Of a DNA stretch of 64,000 bases, positions 10,741 through 22,790 are shown piece by piece; position 1 is the first letter of the stretch, and each line of letters starts with the position of its first letter. Under the pieces are notes generated by a model. The model did no database searches. It saw nothing but the letters and a program-made list of their open reading frames with translations, and was not told the DNA's origin. This DNA is from Linanthus parryae (Eukaryota > Streptophyta > Magnoliopsida > Ericales > Polemoniaceae): assembly GCA_023055425.1 (NCBI GenBank), contig JALGPY010000007.1, forward strand, positions 85,089,136 through 85,153,135, written 5' to 3'. The position numbers and the translations under genes were made by a program.

Positions 10741-12415
10741 TTGGAATTCTACAAAAGGAAAATACGCAAGTTTTAGTATTTGTGAATTTTGACTATATTT
10801 AATAATGGCTAGTTTATTAAATATAGCTCCCACTATTTTTCTACGGATTAATAACCCTCAAGATATTAATGCGGAAAATATCCTTATATTTTCTAGTGGG
10901 CCAAGATCCATCTTTTTCATCTCCTTATGAGCTTGCTTTGGCAAGTCACCCATAATTTGACTACTTCTTAGGTAGGAACGCATCCTATATGCAACTCTTG
11001 GTTCAATCGGGCAAATAACTCCTTATTTATCCATCCATATGGATAATCCCAATTGATTGCCTCTAGGTTTCTTAATAAAATTAATAGCCTAGTTGTGTTC
11101 AACCTCTTACCTAAACAATTGCACATTGTTACGTGCCATCGCATTCCATCATTATGAACCAAGTCGCCATGCTTTGGCACGCACGAACTTGATAAATAAT
11201 GATGATAATGAGTGTTTAAATAACGAGAAGGCAAGAACAAAATATTGAATTTTGAGGGATTTTTCAATTCAATTTTAATTATCTTGTTGATCAATATCAA
11301 CTAATCTATCTATTTGAGTTTGGGCACAACTCCAAATAATAGATCCGGGTTGTCTAATTATCTTATTATCCTAATTGCATGCATCATCCATACACCAACC
11401 ACACAAATAATAAGACAATAAATAAACAACCACAAAACAGAAATTAAACGTGATATGGATATGGCCTTTTCTAGACTAAGATAATTCCAAGCCAATGGAA
11501 TTGTCTATGAACCCTAAACAAACACATCTCCATGCGTCTTGATCTTTTGGTCCATCCTTCATAGTCATGTGGAATGCTCCATGATCCATGCTCCATCTTT
11601 TGTGGCTTCCTTGGCTTTGGGCTTCTTTTCTTCAATCTTGGCTAACAATCTACTTTATCTAGCACTAGCTAATATCTATACTAAATAAAATAAATCTCAC
11701 AAGTTGAGAAAAAAAATGGCACGCAGGCCATAAAACCCTAATTAATTATTACAATTAATTGATCGGCTCGCAGGCCGTAAAACAAAACCACAAAATTAAA
11801 CATCCACATCAAACCACATCCTAAGGCCATATCCAATCACCATGCGATTTGCACATAAACAGTTAAAATCCAATTTTAACGCGCTTGGTCAATTTTAATT
11901 GATTTTAGGATTTCTAGGTTTAAAACGGTCCATGGGCCCAACAATCCAATTGCCCGGGCCCAAACTAAGTGAACCATAAGGCCCTAGGGCCGGCCCGGCC
12001 CAAAACCCGCAAGCTAGGCCCGCGGGTTAGGGCCGCCCGGCCCCTTAGGGCGCCAAGCTTGGGCGGCAAGCAAGGGGGGCGGTCCCCTAGGGGGCCGAAC
12101 CTCCTTGTGGGGGGTTGTTTCCAAAACAACCTCCTTGCTTGGAGCCCAAGTTTGGTTGTTTCCTTGTTTTGGGAGAACTCCTTCTTCCCCAAGGATGCCC
12201 AAACCCTAGATCTAAGATCCTAAAATTTCTCAAACTCACCAATTCATGCATCCAATGCAATAATTGGGTCTTGTTATGATTAATTCTTTGACAAATTGCA
12301 TCCAATGCTTGATTTGTCTTGTTTTACGCGATAAACAACAAATTAAGGTGTAAAACAACAAGAATGTAACACATAAACTACGTTTATGCTCTATGACCTG
12401 TGGCTCTGATACCAC
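10741..12415 (-). other. Long 5' leader of Angela-like copy 1
   Basis: About 1.7 kb between primer site and gag start, without a long frame. It contains a very GC-rich block (about 11930-12110, repeated ggcccg/ccgggc) next to AT-rich sequence. Long leaders are usual for the Angela lineage. The equivalent in copy 2 is 37866-39542. Confidence 0.8.
12397..12414 (-). other. Primer-binding site of copy 1 (tRNA-iMet)
   Basis: On the minus strand TGGTATCAGAGCCACAGG begins 1 bp after the 5' LTR end; it is the canonical plant initiator-Met primer site. Confidence 0.88.
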
Positions 12416-13846
12416 TGCAGGGTTTTGATTCATGGATCGCGCAAACGGAAGCATAATCAAACAAACAACCATGCAAAACCCTCCAAGGATCACAAGTCTA
12501 GATGCATAACGATAGTGAAGGTAAGAAATCATAAACACACCTTTGGGTTCTCCTTGATGACTTCAAACGCGAATAGTGTCACGTTCTCTATAGTTGATCC
12601 ACGCCTAGAGTTGATCCTAGATCTCCAATCTCCTTGGTGCTAGCCCGGAATGAGAGGAGGGTGAAGGAATCACTCAAAACGAGACACAAAGAGGGGTTCG
12701 GCCCTCTTGTGGCGTCGGGGACGAGGGGGCGGCGGCAAGGGGGGCGGCGTCCTCCTTGTTGCTTGCTCTCTCTCTCCTTGGTTCTCTCCCACTCTTGTTA
12801 TGTTCTCTTTAGAGCATAAGTTATAAGGAAGGAAGGAAGGAGGGTCCTTTATATAGTCCAACAACTCCTTGTTAACTACCTAAAGGACTTATTCTAGTCC
12901 TACTAGAATTCAATTTAGTCCCTTCCTTGCAAATTAGTCCCTACTAAGTTTGCAAGGGTTTGCAAAGTGATCCTTCTAATTAATTAATCCAATTAATTAA
13001 TTCCCAAATCTAGTACAACTCTATATAGCGTGTGACCCCATAGGTTCTATCTAGTTGGTAGCAACTCTTTGCTAATATGGAGCGGTTTCTAGCAAAACAT
13101 CCATTCTAGCCAACTAATAGAATAGTCATCTAGACAACCTTGTACAAGTAATTGTCTCATCCCTTTGCCTCCATATCCGGATTGGACACGAGACATACAA
13201 GTCACACTCGTATATCCAATCCCTAGTTTCTCGATCCATGGAATAGCCTTATTCGTGCAAATAACATCAATATCACATATATTGATTTATTTGAGTCTGG
13301 CCAGACATTCTATAAGCACTATCCTTCGAGTGGCCTTGGATATTTGTTCCCGTTATGTGGGAGGGGCAAATCCTCTCTACGTCCACTACGATTTCTAAGC
13401 TTTCTTCTCATTGTATCCAGTACACGCCTTTATAACTACCCAGTTACGGTGTAGCGTTTAACGCTACCAAGATCACAATGATCCACAACTAGAATATCTA
13501 GTGACTTCAAGTCTAAGGATGACAATACCATTGTACCCGAGAAGCACTTGTGACTTAACATAACGTGTATGTAGCCTTCTCGGTGATGGGTCAATCCAGT
13601 GCAACATTCCGTAATGCACACCTATGTGTTGGATCGTGATATCTTCATATCAATCCAACCCCATACTAGTCTATAGATGATTGTCCCATTTAATCATTAT
13701 ACTTGACTAGGGATATTTAAGATAAACAACACGATTGTAAATCTAAGGACTTCATTATATTAAATATCCAATAAATAATAAATGAATTTCTAGCCAATTA
13801 CAAATTCATACTAAACTAGATTGCCTCTAGGGCATCTATTCCAACA
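12416..13846 (-). repeat. 5' LTR of Angela-like copy 1
   Basis: 1,431 bp. The inner terminus reads TGCAGGG on the plus strand where the partner LTR reads TGTAGGG, so one terminal base has mutated. It carries the element promoter. Confidence 0.93.
12847..12856 (-). promoter_or_regulatory. TATA box in 5' LTR of Angela-like copy 1
   Basis: Minus strand CTATATAAAG, followed downstream by a purine-rich leader. It is conserved in all four Angela LTR copies (for example 37426-37435). Confidence 0.65.
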
Positions 13847-14040
13847 AAAGGTTAATGTTATTTTGCTAATTATACTTCCAAAATCTTTTCTCCCATGAAA
13901 ACTCTTTCTTGATCAAGAAATATTCAAAGAAATATACATAAAACATCAAGAGACTTTCTATTGGCACAATCGTTTGTGAAAATCATGAAACACTTATAAG
14001 ATGCATAAAACAACTGAAAACTCATTGTCCTAAAGCAAGG

Positions 14041-14725
14041 ATGATGTCGCTCCCAGATTATTTTAACAAGGTCATGGAGCTAGTCCAGTTTTCCGGTGAT
14101 ACGGTGCCTACTGAGGAAATAAAGGTGACTCACTTCATAGTAGTGCTCAACTTTGAGCTACAGAACCAAATGGGAAAAAGAAAGGCTGATAACCAGGGCA
14201 GTGGGCGGGGTTACTTGAGGACAAGGTTGACAACCTTGCCACGCCTGACTTCTTGAAAACTCCACTAGAACCCTTCTAATTATATCTATTTTACACTAAG
14301 ACCCTTTAGAAAATACATAAATGCATATTTTGAATTAAACAAATCAGTCACATCATAATAAGGCCACGGCTGGTTCGATTTCCTGGCTCCGGCGTTGTGA
14401 GGGAGGATCCCTAAAACAATCAAGGTCGTAATTTCAATCCACAAATAGAAAGATGTTCCAGGCCCAATAACTGAGGTACAGGTCAGTGCCAGAATTGGCA
14501 AAACATGGGCTTGCCAAGGTAACTCAGTAGCAAGACCACCTCGCCATTTTCACTTCAAGAAATGAAAAAGGATGATCCCGAGAAGGGTTGCTTAGGCAAC
14601 CCCGTTCACTACACTATATGTGTGATGAAAGGTCATATGATATCTGAGTGCAGGAGGAAACCGACCATGGTGCCGCAATGGAGGAAACTACCAGCATCCA
14701 AAATAGCAGTACTACCCAACAACAA
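14041..14725 (+). pseudogene. Degenerate Ty3/Gypsy gag relic
   Basis: A short open frame (LPDYFNKVMELVQFSGDTVP) lines up with the gag segment at 190-300 (YYDKF, DTVPTE). Further on, near 14620-14665, half of a CCHC knuckle is readable (MKGHMISECRR), with frame changes between. It is a chromovirus-type Gag remnant with no pol. It lies beside Copia copy 1's flank and before a minisatellite. Confidence 0.6.
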
Positions 14726-14802
14726 ATAGAACCACTGCGACAATCATCTATTTTTAGAAATATTTTTTTGTTCTTCTTTTATTAAGTTATAAAAAAGTTA
14801 TA

Positions 14803-15185
14803 TTTAACCACCGGCTAAATGGATTGATAATCCACCGGCTAAACGGATTTACAATCCAGCGGCTAAGCGGATTCGTAATCCACCTGTGATACTTATTGAT
14901 AGTCCTTTTGCTGAGAGGATTGATAATCCACCTATGAAGCAGATTGATAATCCACCGGCTAAACGGATTGGTAATCCACCGTCTAAGCGGACTGATAATC
15001 CACCTACAAAATTGATCGATAGTCCTTTTGCAAAGCAAATTGATAATCCACCTCCGAAGCTGATTGATAATCCACTGGCGAAACGGATTGATAGTCCTGT
15101 TTCTAAGCGGATTGATAATCCACCCGCTACAAGGATTGATAATACACCTGCGGAGCCGATTGTTACTCGTTTTGCTGCTGAATAA
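14803..15185 (+). repeat. 24-bp coding-type minisatellite (octapeptide IDNPPAKR)
   Basis: About 15 diverged copies of gattgataatccaccggcta plus four bases. From 14886 a plus-strand frame is open for 99 codons to a TAA at 15183-15185 and reads as a degenerate octapeptide (IDNPPAKR, IDSPFAKQ, IDNPLAKR). The unit length is a multiple of three, and frame is kept over ~100 codons despite divergence. No domain is recognised. It lies between a gag relic and the 3' end of an antisense PMD relic, the same relative place as the 54-bp array in the Tat element. Confidence 0.75.
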
Positions 15186-15409
15186 ATTGATAATCCAAAT
15201 GTCATTAGTGATAGTGTGATAATCCACCTACCGTGTGCTTCATTATCAAGCAAAGAACAAATAAGTTTCTTGAAAACATTATCAGTCAAAGAAATGAACA
15301 AACTTGCAAAAAAATCCAACAAAATACGCCACACAAAGACCCGAACAGCCTTACAAAAGGTAAAAAAAGCAAAACAAATCTATTTTACTCAGGAATCCAT
15401 TAGAGGCTA

Positions 15410-17617
15410 AGGCAGTCACCAGGATTAAGCACCAAATAATCTTGTTCCATTTTTTTGAGCTTCGCCTTCATTCCATGAACTTGCCCCTTTGAAGCACGCA
15501 AAGGATTGACAGCTTTCTGTACCTCCGCTTGACACCTTTGTAGCTTCTCTTGTCCAGCTGATACGCTCGATGCTTCCTTCTTAAGAGAAATGAATGATAA
15601 ATTTGCTGCATCCTTGCGCTAAGCCAACCCAAGTCCAAAGACCCATTGCATAAGACACTAAGCGGTAGAGAAAATTCAAAAGTGAAAGCATATAAAACTC
15701 GCTAGTGTTAGAAGGATTCTTATCGTCGAACCTGTTTAACAACCAAGCAAGTCCTTCCAAGATGGAGCGTCTATCTGAAGCCCCTAACAACATAGCTCGC
15801 TTGAAAGCCTGGGGATAGGCTAGGCGTATCCTCTTCAACATCTCAAAAGTACGACCTCCAAGGTGGTACCTTCTATGATTTGTGAAAGATTGAGGAACAT
15901 CAACAACCCCTGGTATAGCATTAGCTTCATCTTCCATTTGGTGGAGACCCTCTGTTAAGTAAAGGAAGACCCGCTTGCCTCAAGGGACACCGCTTGAGAA
16001 CCCCATGCGAGCCAGGAATCTGCAACTGGGGTCAAGAGAAGTGAATAGTCTGAAGTGGATGCAGTGTTTTGAAGCTAAGACGGCGCACCCCATAGAATAT
16101 CACTAGCATCGGGAGCATTCGAAGTTAACTAAAAATTTGTAGAAACAACAACCTCTGCCAAAAGTCTCCTCTTGTGCGTTCACCGACACCTTTCTTTTCC
16201 CCATCCTGGCATTTCCAGTACGGATGAGATCTTTATTCGCATGAGTAGTCTCGGGAGCCCTGCTCTTCCGAGTAGCCGCAAAGTCATCCTCGACCGCACT
16301 GACACTGGTCGGGGTAAGAACATCAGTGGCATTGAACGTAGTGGATGCCATAACCGGAAGCCCGCCCTCGCCTAAGCCCTGAGAAATATAGATTTCATTC
16401 CGCAAGGGATCGAAATATGGTTCATGCATCAACCTTGCCTTAATAATGGGGTCTTCGAGTGCACTCATGTTTACCTATGGTTGAGCACCGCTTCCTCCAA
16501 TATTAGAATTTATAGCAGTGTCTAAAACATCAGCACATGTGACGCTGGTCGTGCGAGAATCACCATCGAATTGGATGTTTCCTTGTTCACCTTCATTTAA
16601 AATACCTACGATAATAACGAGAAGGAACTTCCGACTCGATTCCCGGAGAATGTACCAATATAGGATAAATACTGTTTAACTTGAGCTTTCTTAAACTCTT
16701 CAAATCTAATACGCAAAAACTTATGAATACTCTCCCGAGACATGCCACCCCTGGTTGCGGTCATCATGATATCATAATGTGAAAGATAGAAGTGAAAGAA
16801 TTCATTCTCTTTAGACTCGACACCGATTAGATAGCAAAATGTTTCTTTCCCTTGTTGATCCACGGCTAACTCAGCCTCGTGAAGTTCAATATCATCCATT
16901 TCTTCGTAACTTATGCTTAATGATTTCCTCGTGTCATCCTCTTCCATCTCAGACCACTCTCCTCTTCAGGAAAGGGGGATACCTCACCACTATCGAATAT
17001 GAAACAAAAGTATTTAGGCAAGAAAAGTAATGAGAAGTTTGAAGAAAAGGGGTCGTAATGTCATTACCAGATATCCCAGGCGCATATGGAGATGTAGTTT
17101 CACTTCATGAAGGAGAAGCGTGCTTTGACAATGTCTGCATGCGACGCTTAACTCCTGAGCTTTCCTACTGTTCAAGAGCTTTTCCTTTAGATTTCGAAGC
17201 ATGATCATTAGATTTCTTGTTCGGTTCTTCGATTATGATTGGCCCGGAAGATTTCTTCCTCGGCCTCATCTGAAGGGGAACCTCCGACACATCATCCTCG
17301 GTATCGACCGGACCTACTACTGAACTTTCAATCAACTACGTAACAGCCTTAAGCTTGGGTGCCTTTGATGGAACCAAAGATGAAGGTGCGCTTCTTTTCG
17401 AGACCACCGTGACAAATACGACATCCTCATCTATTGGAATCCAATGACGAAGACCAGCTCAGACTTTCTCTGATAGATCAGTGTTGGGGTTACTTATTCG
17501 GGAATTCAGGTAGTCTACCCTCTTCAAACCAAAAGACAACACCTTATCTTCAAGATCCTCAGAACGCTCTCGGCAACCGATGCTCCTCATCACACACTAC
17601 AACAAATACATACAGGA
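15410..17617 (-). pseudogene. Antisense PMD gene relic, C-terminal part
   Basis: Minus-strand segments correspond in order to the PMD gene at 22791-27054. Near 17440-17210 there is a Ser/Pro/Lys-rich linker (MRPRKKSSGPIIIEEP). At 16947-16606 is an acidic block then FHFYLSHYDIMMTATRGGMS, matching the segment with VTYRDVIVVALKHGVS. At 16468-16103 is the next linker. At 15937-15620 is FEMLKRIRLAYPQAFKRAML with WLLNRF, matching VVRMRLTYPRSFVRSLEIG. To about 15410 there is a coiled-coil tail (KLQRCQAEVQKAVNP). Stops and frame changes show decay. The relic ends sharply at 17617, where an LTR begins; its missing N-terminal half is at 47525-48885. Confidence 0.7.
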
Positions 17618-19298
17618 TGTTGGGAATTGTATTCAAAGAGCCATAATAATAGTTGAATTAATAATTGTTAATTGATTACTTTTGCATCTTAATTTAGCAA
17701 AAACGTGTATGCAAATGCTATTTATTATTTTCCATATAATATGCATTATAAAGTCCAATGTTCCATACCTAAGACAATCGGACATGCACACGAGTTCGGG
17801 CATGCGCGAGATTGATAGTCAGTTATTTATGGAATATAAGTAAGGGTTCACTGTCTAGATGATTTTGGACAAACCATCGGAACGAATGTAGTGTAACATT
17901 ATAGTGACACATCTCATTCAAGGAAACAGTGTAGTTTCAACTTGTTACGCTCGCATACTTTTTGCATGTTTAATAGAACTGTTATATGAAACATAATTAT
18001 CTGGGACTGACCGAAGTGAGATAATAAAATATTTCGTTTTTATTGGTCACATTGGAAACTCTTAATTTATGATTGTTTACGTGGACACAAATCTTGATTA
18101 ATCATCATTTTCATATATTGAGTGAGGTTCAAATGCGAGTGAACAATCCTGGTATATTGGATAGTGATTTTAGGATGTGGTGAAAGCTAATTGAATCATG
18201 GAATCCACGTCTCGTATGATAATGATGTACCCTCTGGGGAGCTCACTAGGTATTGTTATTTAAAGTCTGGCCAACTGGTTATTTGTAACTAGACATAACG
18301 AATAAGGGTTGAGCAGTTTAGATCTGGGAATACATAAGATGTTGATGAGATCGAAATTGTCAGTAAGAGTAGATCAGCATTAACGGGTATTTGTAAACTT
18401 AACGTGGGGAGTTAACTGATATTAATAACAGAAGCTCATACATAATGATGAGAATTAATGTCGGAGAGCAATCATAGTTTCATGGTGGAGTAAACTATAA
18501 TTAATAATTAGTTTTGAATTTAATTCGGGTTGAATTATGAGTTCAAATATATTTTTGGGAGCCGATTCATTTATTTTTCTTCATAGGTCCCCGACGTAGT
18601 CCAACATAAGCGTGATCATGTATTCATAATATTAGAGTTAGTAATATGTCTCTATAAATAGTCCACCATAATTCTTAAGTGATGATGATTGATCTTACAT
18701 CTTCTCCACACAAGAAATAAAATCCTACATGTTTATTCATGAGATTTTTCTTGTTCGAATCACCATCAAACTTTAATCGGAGCTTGGATTATACGTCTCG
18801 GAAGGCTTCCAGATACACCATATTCCGTATTTGGGTGTTTAGGCCTAGATAACGATCTCGAACAGTTTTTCGTAAAACACGAAAGTTTTAGGTCTTGGAA
18901 AAACCAAGGGACAAGAAGAAATGGCGCATCGATCAGAGTTGTAGAACTCCAGATATCGCTGGTTAAAGTTTTTGGTCCGCAGTTGATTTTCAGCAGCATC
19001 TGAATTCGGTTTTCAAAGCATAACTGGAGCTACAGATGTCGGATGAAGACGAGTTATATATGAAATATGTGTATCTCGACAAGAGGGATCCATTGGAACA
19101 TGTCTTGAAGTCAGATTCGGAATGCAACTCCGTCAGAAGCTGGTCAAAGTTTCGGCAATCGCTTCATACCAGACTAGATGGACCGCGATAAGTTTTATTC
19201 CGCAAGTTAACTTACCACAATAATTTTTTGAACGCCTATGATTAATTCTCTGCATAAATCACGTCGTCCAGGACAAATCTCTTTGAATTTTCCCTTCA
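17618..19298 (+). repeat. Candidate 5' LTR of old Copia A
   Basis: About 1.68 kb from TGTTGGGAATTG to CCCTTCA, followed 2 bp later by a tRNA-iMet primer site. It has a TATA box at 18651 and AATAAA-like sequence near 18714. The start resembles the Angela/BARE terminus (TGTTGGGAATT, then AGCCATAATAATAG). No second copy is in the window, so this is structural inference. Confidence 0.6.
18651..18660 (+). promoter_or_regulatory. TATA box in Copia A LTR
   Basis: tctataaata, placed about 650 bp before the LTR end, as expected for a Copia promoter with a transcript start soon after. Confidence 0.45.
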
Positions 19299-19300
19299 AG

Positions 19301-19313
19301 TGGTATCATAGCC
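19301..19313 (+). other. Primer-binding site of Copia A (tRNA-iMet type)
   Basis: TGGTATCATAGCC, one mismatch to TGGTATCAGAGCC. Confidence 0.65.
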
Positions 19314-21468
19314 AACGTTGATTTTATGCTTATAATCAAACCATGTTGTCCGGTTAAAATACGGTAATTGTGTGAATGGACTGCATTGTGCTAACGCTGT
19401 ATTGCAAATACACTGTTATTGTGGCCATATTAAAATTTGATTTTATGTTTTTGGTTGAGGTTTTATTGTCGTGTTTTATGCACTATTTTGTGTTGTAATT
19501 AAGTGTAAAGTCTCTGGTTTGTGGAGAATAGTAAATTAATTAGTAGCTTGTTTTTCAATTTTATGTACTCTAGATCCATGTAGTCGGATAGGACTATGTA
19601 ATAGAAATTAAAGGAGCATGATGGACCCAAAAAGACCGGACGAAGATGATGGAGCATTCAAATATTGGAAGTGACTATCGAGACGATGAAGACATGGCCA
19701 TAATAATAGTTTATGTGTTATTTCTGTTATTGTGGGTGGATGTTTTATTATGTTGTGTTGATTGTTTTATTATTTGTTAATAGTCACTAATCAAGATATC
19801 AGGGACATCACGGATATTAAAACGGATGTGCATGTCGATATCAAGGATAGTTGTTAAATCTAGTTTTGTTGGATAAGTCTCCCCATGAGAACTGTTCTTA
19901 AAACTAAGAGATTCAGTTCAGTACGAAGTAATGGTTGAGTCACTTAACAATAAAGTTGGTAATATCCTCCTACCGAGTTCTTGTTACTTTTTGTTGGGCC
20001 TAAGAATCGGATATTTAAATGTCCGGATAGTAAATCTAAGTGACATGGTCAGTTTGATTTATTTCAAAGTCGAGTAGCCCATCGTCACAGGCGGTCTAAA
20101 AGGAAATCGAATTGCCGATGAATTCTAACTTGAGTTGGATTCAAAGATATGCATACTTTGGGACATAATTATTTGTTATTTATCATGTTTGTCAGATAAT
20201 TAAAGATACTAGGTTTTGAACCTAGGATGTGTTTCTCAAATAATATAAATTAACTTGAATTACAATAAGTTGTCTTAACTGCGAAGGAATACAAATGTGT
20301 GTTGACAAAGTTTTGCACTTAAGAACCTAGTGATGAGGCGGGTGGTGTAAACACCCGGGCCTATCAAAGGTAATATAAGGTTCGTGAGATTTCGCTGGTT
20401 ACATCTTCGCATATGTCAAATGTAGTGCAACATCAACATCAACCGGTGTCACGTGCATACGATATGGTGCAAACATGTAAAGATGTTTTGGCATCAAGAT
20501 CGGGTTGCAATGTAAGTGGAAATAAGGGCGTTAATGAACACATAGATGAGATAGAGTCCCAACACGCAATCAGGTTCTATAGAAGTTACATATTTTGAGT
20601 GAACATGTGATCAAGGGATCTCAGATCGATAGTGAAATCTAGGTTGGTCAGATAAAGAGGTCCCATATAATTCTTTTTAAGCAATTTTGAGTTAATAAAA
20701 CATTGATAGGTTGAGCTATTCATTAAAAAAATTCTAATTGAATTTATTGTGGGTGAAAAACTCGTCAGGAGTACAACTAGTATATTGGTGATAGAAAATT
20801 GGTTCTACTTTTAAACCATCTAGTAGAAGGAAGTAGAAATATATTCATAGATCCAATTAAGGTTGTTGTTCTTATTCCTCAGACGTGATGCAAATAAAAT
20901 CTGAAAGGCAAGAATTTTATTTGCTAGCATAAAAAGCACTAGGAAGAAACAACTTAATAATTTAAGCCAAGGATGAAAAACTCACTCGTGTCTACTGCTC
21001 TATTCGTCAAATCATGTTTAGTTACTCGTTCAACCAATCCTAGTTTGTAGATACGATAGAAACTAATCATGTTTGGAATTCCTTATGAGTGTTCAGAACA
21101 AGTAAACGATATGGTAGTGTAGAGATAGACATCATGGCAAGAGATGCTATGAGAGTAGGCACTCTTGCAGTGGGAGAATTTTATGGTAGAGCTTTAGTAT
21201 CGAGAGATTGTCTTATGTTCTAAATTTAAGGCAAGATTTTTTTTCCGAAGGTATTTTTATCATAGTTGTGAAAATTTTATATTAAAGTACCATAATATCC
21301 CCTAATAAAAAAATATTAGTCGAATAACATCACTTGTAGAAGAAACCTATTTTTTGTAGATATGATCGGATCAGTGAAGTCTTATTCGACTATTTTGTTA
21401 CTGTGTTAAGATTATTTATTAGAGACTGTTTGATACTCTTGAATTTAGCGCACTCTAAATTGATGATG
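19314..21468 (+). other. Decayed interior of Copia A
   Basis: AT-rich with no long frame and no domain I can defend. Expected to hold leader and gag remains of Copia A. Confidence 0.4.
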
Positions 21469-21473
21469 ACTAC

Positions 21474-22100
21474 TGCGCACAAGAGATTCCGGCGGGGAGA
21501 CCTCCGTGTACACCGTAAGTAGTGGATCAAGGATCGCACAGGAAGAGTGGGGGTGTGTGTAGGGAGAGAGTAAGTCAGTAGCAATGTCTGAGAGAGAGAC
21601 AGAGGTTTGGCAGAGCTTCCGCGTATGGCCAGTGTGTCCTCCTTTGTATGGAAAGGTTAACGATCTATATATACTGGAGAACATGACCGTTGTAGTGTGG
21701 TTAATGCGCCCATTAATGGCGGCTTAATTAGCTTAACCATAACGGCACGTTCGTCCGAGTATATAGGAACCGTTATAGCACGTGGTGCGCGAATACCGGA
21801 ACCGTTACGAGGTTGACCGGGTTTGACCGGATTGACCGGGTCTAGGGAGCTCGTGCCATAGATCTCTCAAAACAGTTACTAAAGGTCGCGCGCGGGCCTG
21901 GCTCGCACGCGACAGGGCTTACTCTAGCCTCCAAACCACTAAGTCCCTACAAGTCCCGTGCAGTGGTATGCGAGGGCTCTGTCTCGCAGCCCCCACATGG
22001 ATCAGCTCGGCAGGTGATCCAGTGTGTGTGGAGCACAATATGGTGTGCTGGATGGTTGCCACGTGGCCAAGATCTGTCAGCTCAGAAAGCACTATCTACA
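21474..22100 (-). repeat. 3' LTR of the Tat-like element
   Basis: 627 bp. On the plus strand it runs TGCGCACAAGAG to ATCTACA. Colinear with 36057-36436 + 44942-45188. Confidence 0.93.
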
Positions 22101-22790
22101 TTAGCCCCCTTTCTGCGTGTGAAGACTCATAGCTGTATAGGCTTCCATGCGCGGAAACCAACATGCGCGTCGCCGCCACGCACCAATTCAAATACGGGTA
22201 AGTTCAGCCCCCGTGCGTGCCATTATGACCTAAAACCCCTAGAGTCGTGTCGTCTGGCCTTTAGGGTTTTAGGTGTGACGTCAGCTTGTCCTGTGATTGC
22301 GCGATACGACGGTGACGGTTGCGATTCGACTACTGAAAGGACGCAACCCTTCATTCTTTTGGATAAATACTTTGTATCCCCCATTATTGCAAAGCATCAC
22401 TTCTTTCTCGCAAAGTGAATGGTACCCGGAGATCTTCGAGAGCAGATTCAGATCATCAATCATCAGTTCAGGACTGCAAATCGTGTTCTTCAATTGTGCA
22501 TATCCAAGCAAGCTTCAAGAAAACAAGGTTGGCCTCGTTTAATTTTGATTTAAAATACCGGTGTTCGCTTTGAACTGCGTTGAATCTGTAAACCCATGAG
22601 ATTTGTGAAGAGGCCTTGATCTTTTAACCCTCTTTTGCTTTAATCCTTCAACAATATTGGATCTTGCAACTTCCTGATTTCTGAAATCGATACCAGAAAT
22701 TGTTCGTCTTCCTTTGCATAAATCTTGGATTTCAAAATTCAAACTGAAGTGTGGTATTTCTCCCCCCTTTTTTCTTGCTCTTCCGCAGGA
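22101..22790 (+). other. Upstream region of the antisense PMD gene
   Basis: Between the 3' LTR and the PMD start codon. No long conserved frame. A clear splice acceptor (ttcttgctcttccgcag) ends at 22788, 2 bp before the ATG, so a 5'UTR intron is likely. A donor candidate is AAG|GTTGGC near 22528. Promoter not identified; the LTR could supply antisense transcription. Confidence 0.5.

Larger units (their letters stand above)
5348..13846 (-). mobile_element. Angela/BARE-like Ty1/Copia retrotransposon, copy 1
   Basis: Complete 8.5-kb element on the minus strand with 1,431-bp LTRs (5348-6778, 12416-13846) and 5-bp target duplications AAAGG at 5343-5347 and 13847-13851. The order is 5' LTR, tRNA-iMet primer site, ~1.7-kb leader, single gag-pol frame, 3' LTR. 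The LTR terminus (TGTTGGAATAGATGCCCTAG) resembles the Angela/BARE terminus known from grasses, and the long leader and size also fit that lineage. The two LTRs differ at about ten positions by eye (~0.7%), so insertion is recent. Gag-pol carries one nonsense codon. It is the inverted near-twin of the element at 36437-44936. Confidence 0.95.

Noticed and set aside
14787..15334. Two long minus-strand frames over the 24-bp minisatellite (WIINPLRR-type and GGLSIRF-type repeats)
   Set aside because: A 24-bp repeat leaves several frames open at once; these are by-products of the repeat, and the plus-strand octapeptide frame is listed instead.
20413..20598. Short plus-strand frame in Copia A interior as a gene
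   Set aside because: 61 codons, no recognisable motif, inside decayed retrotransposon sequence.
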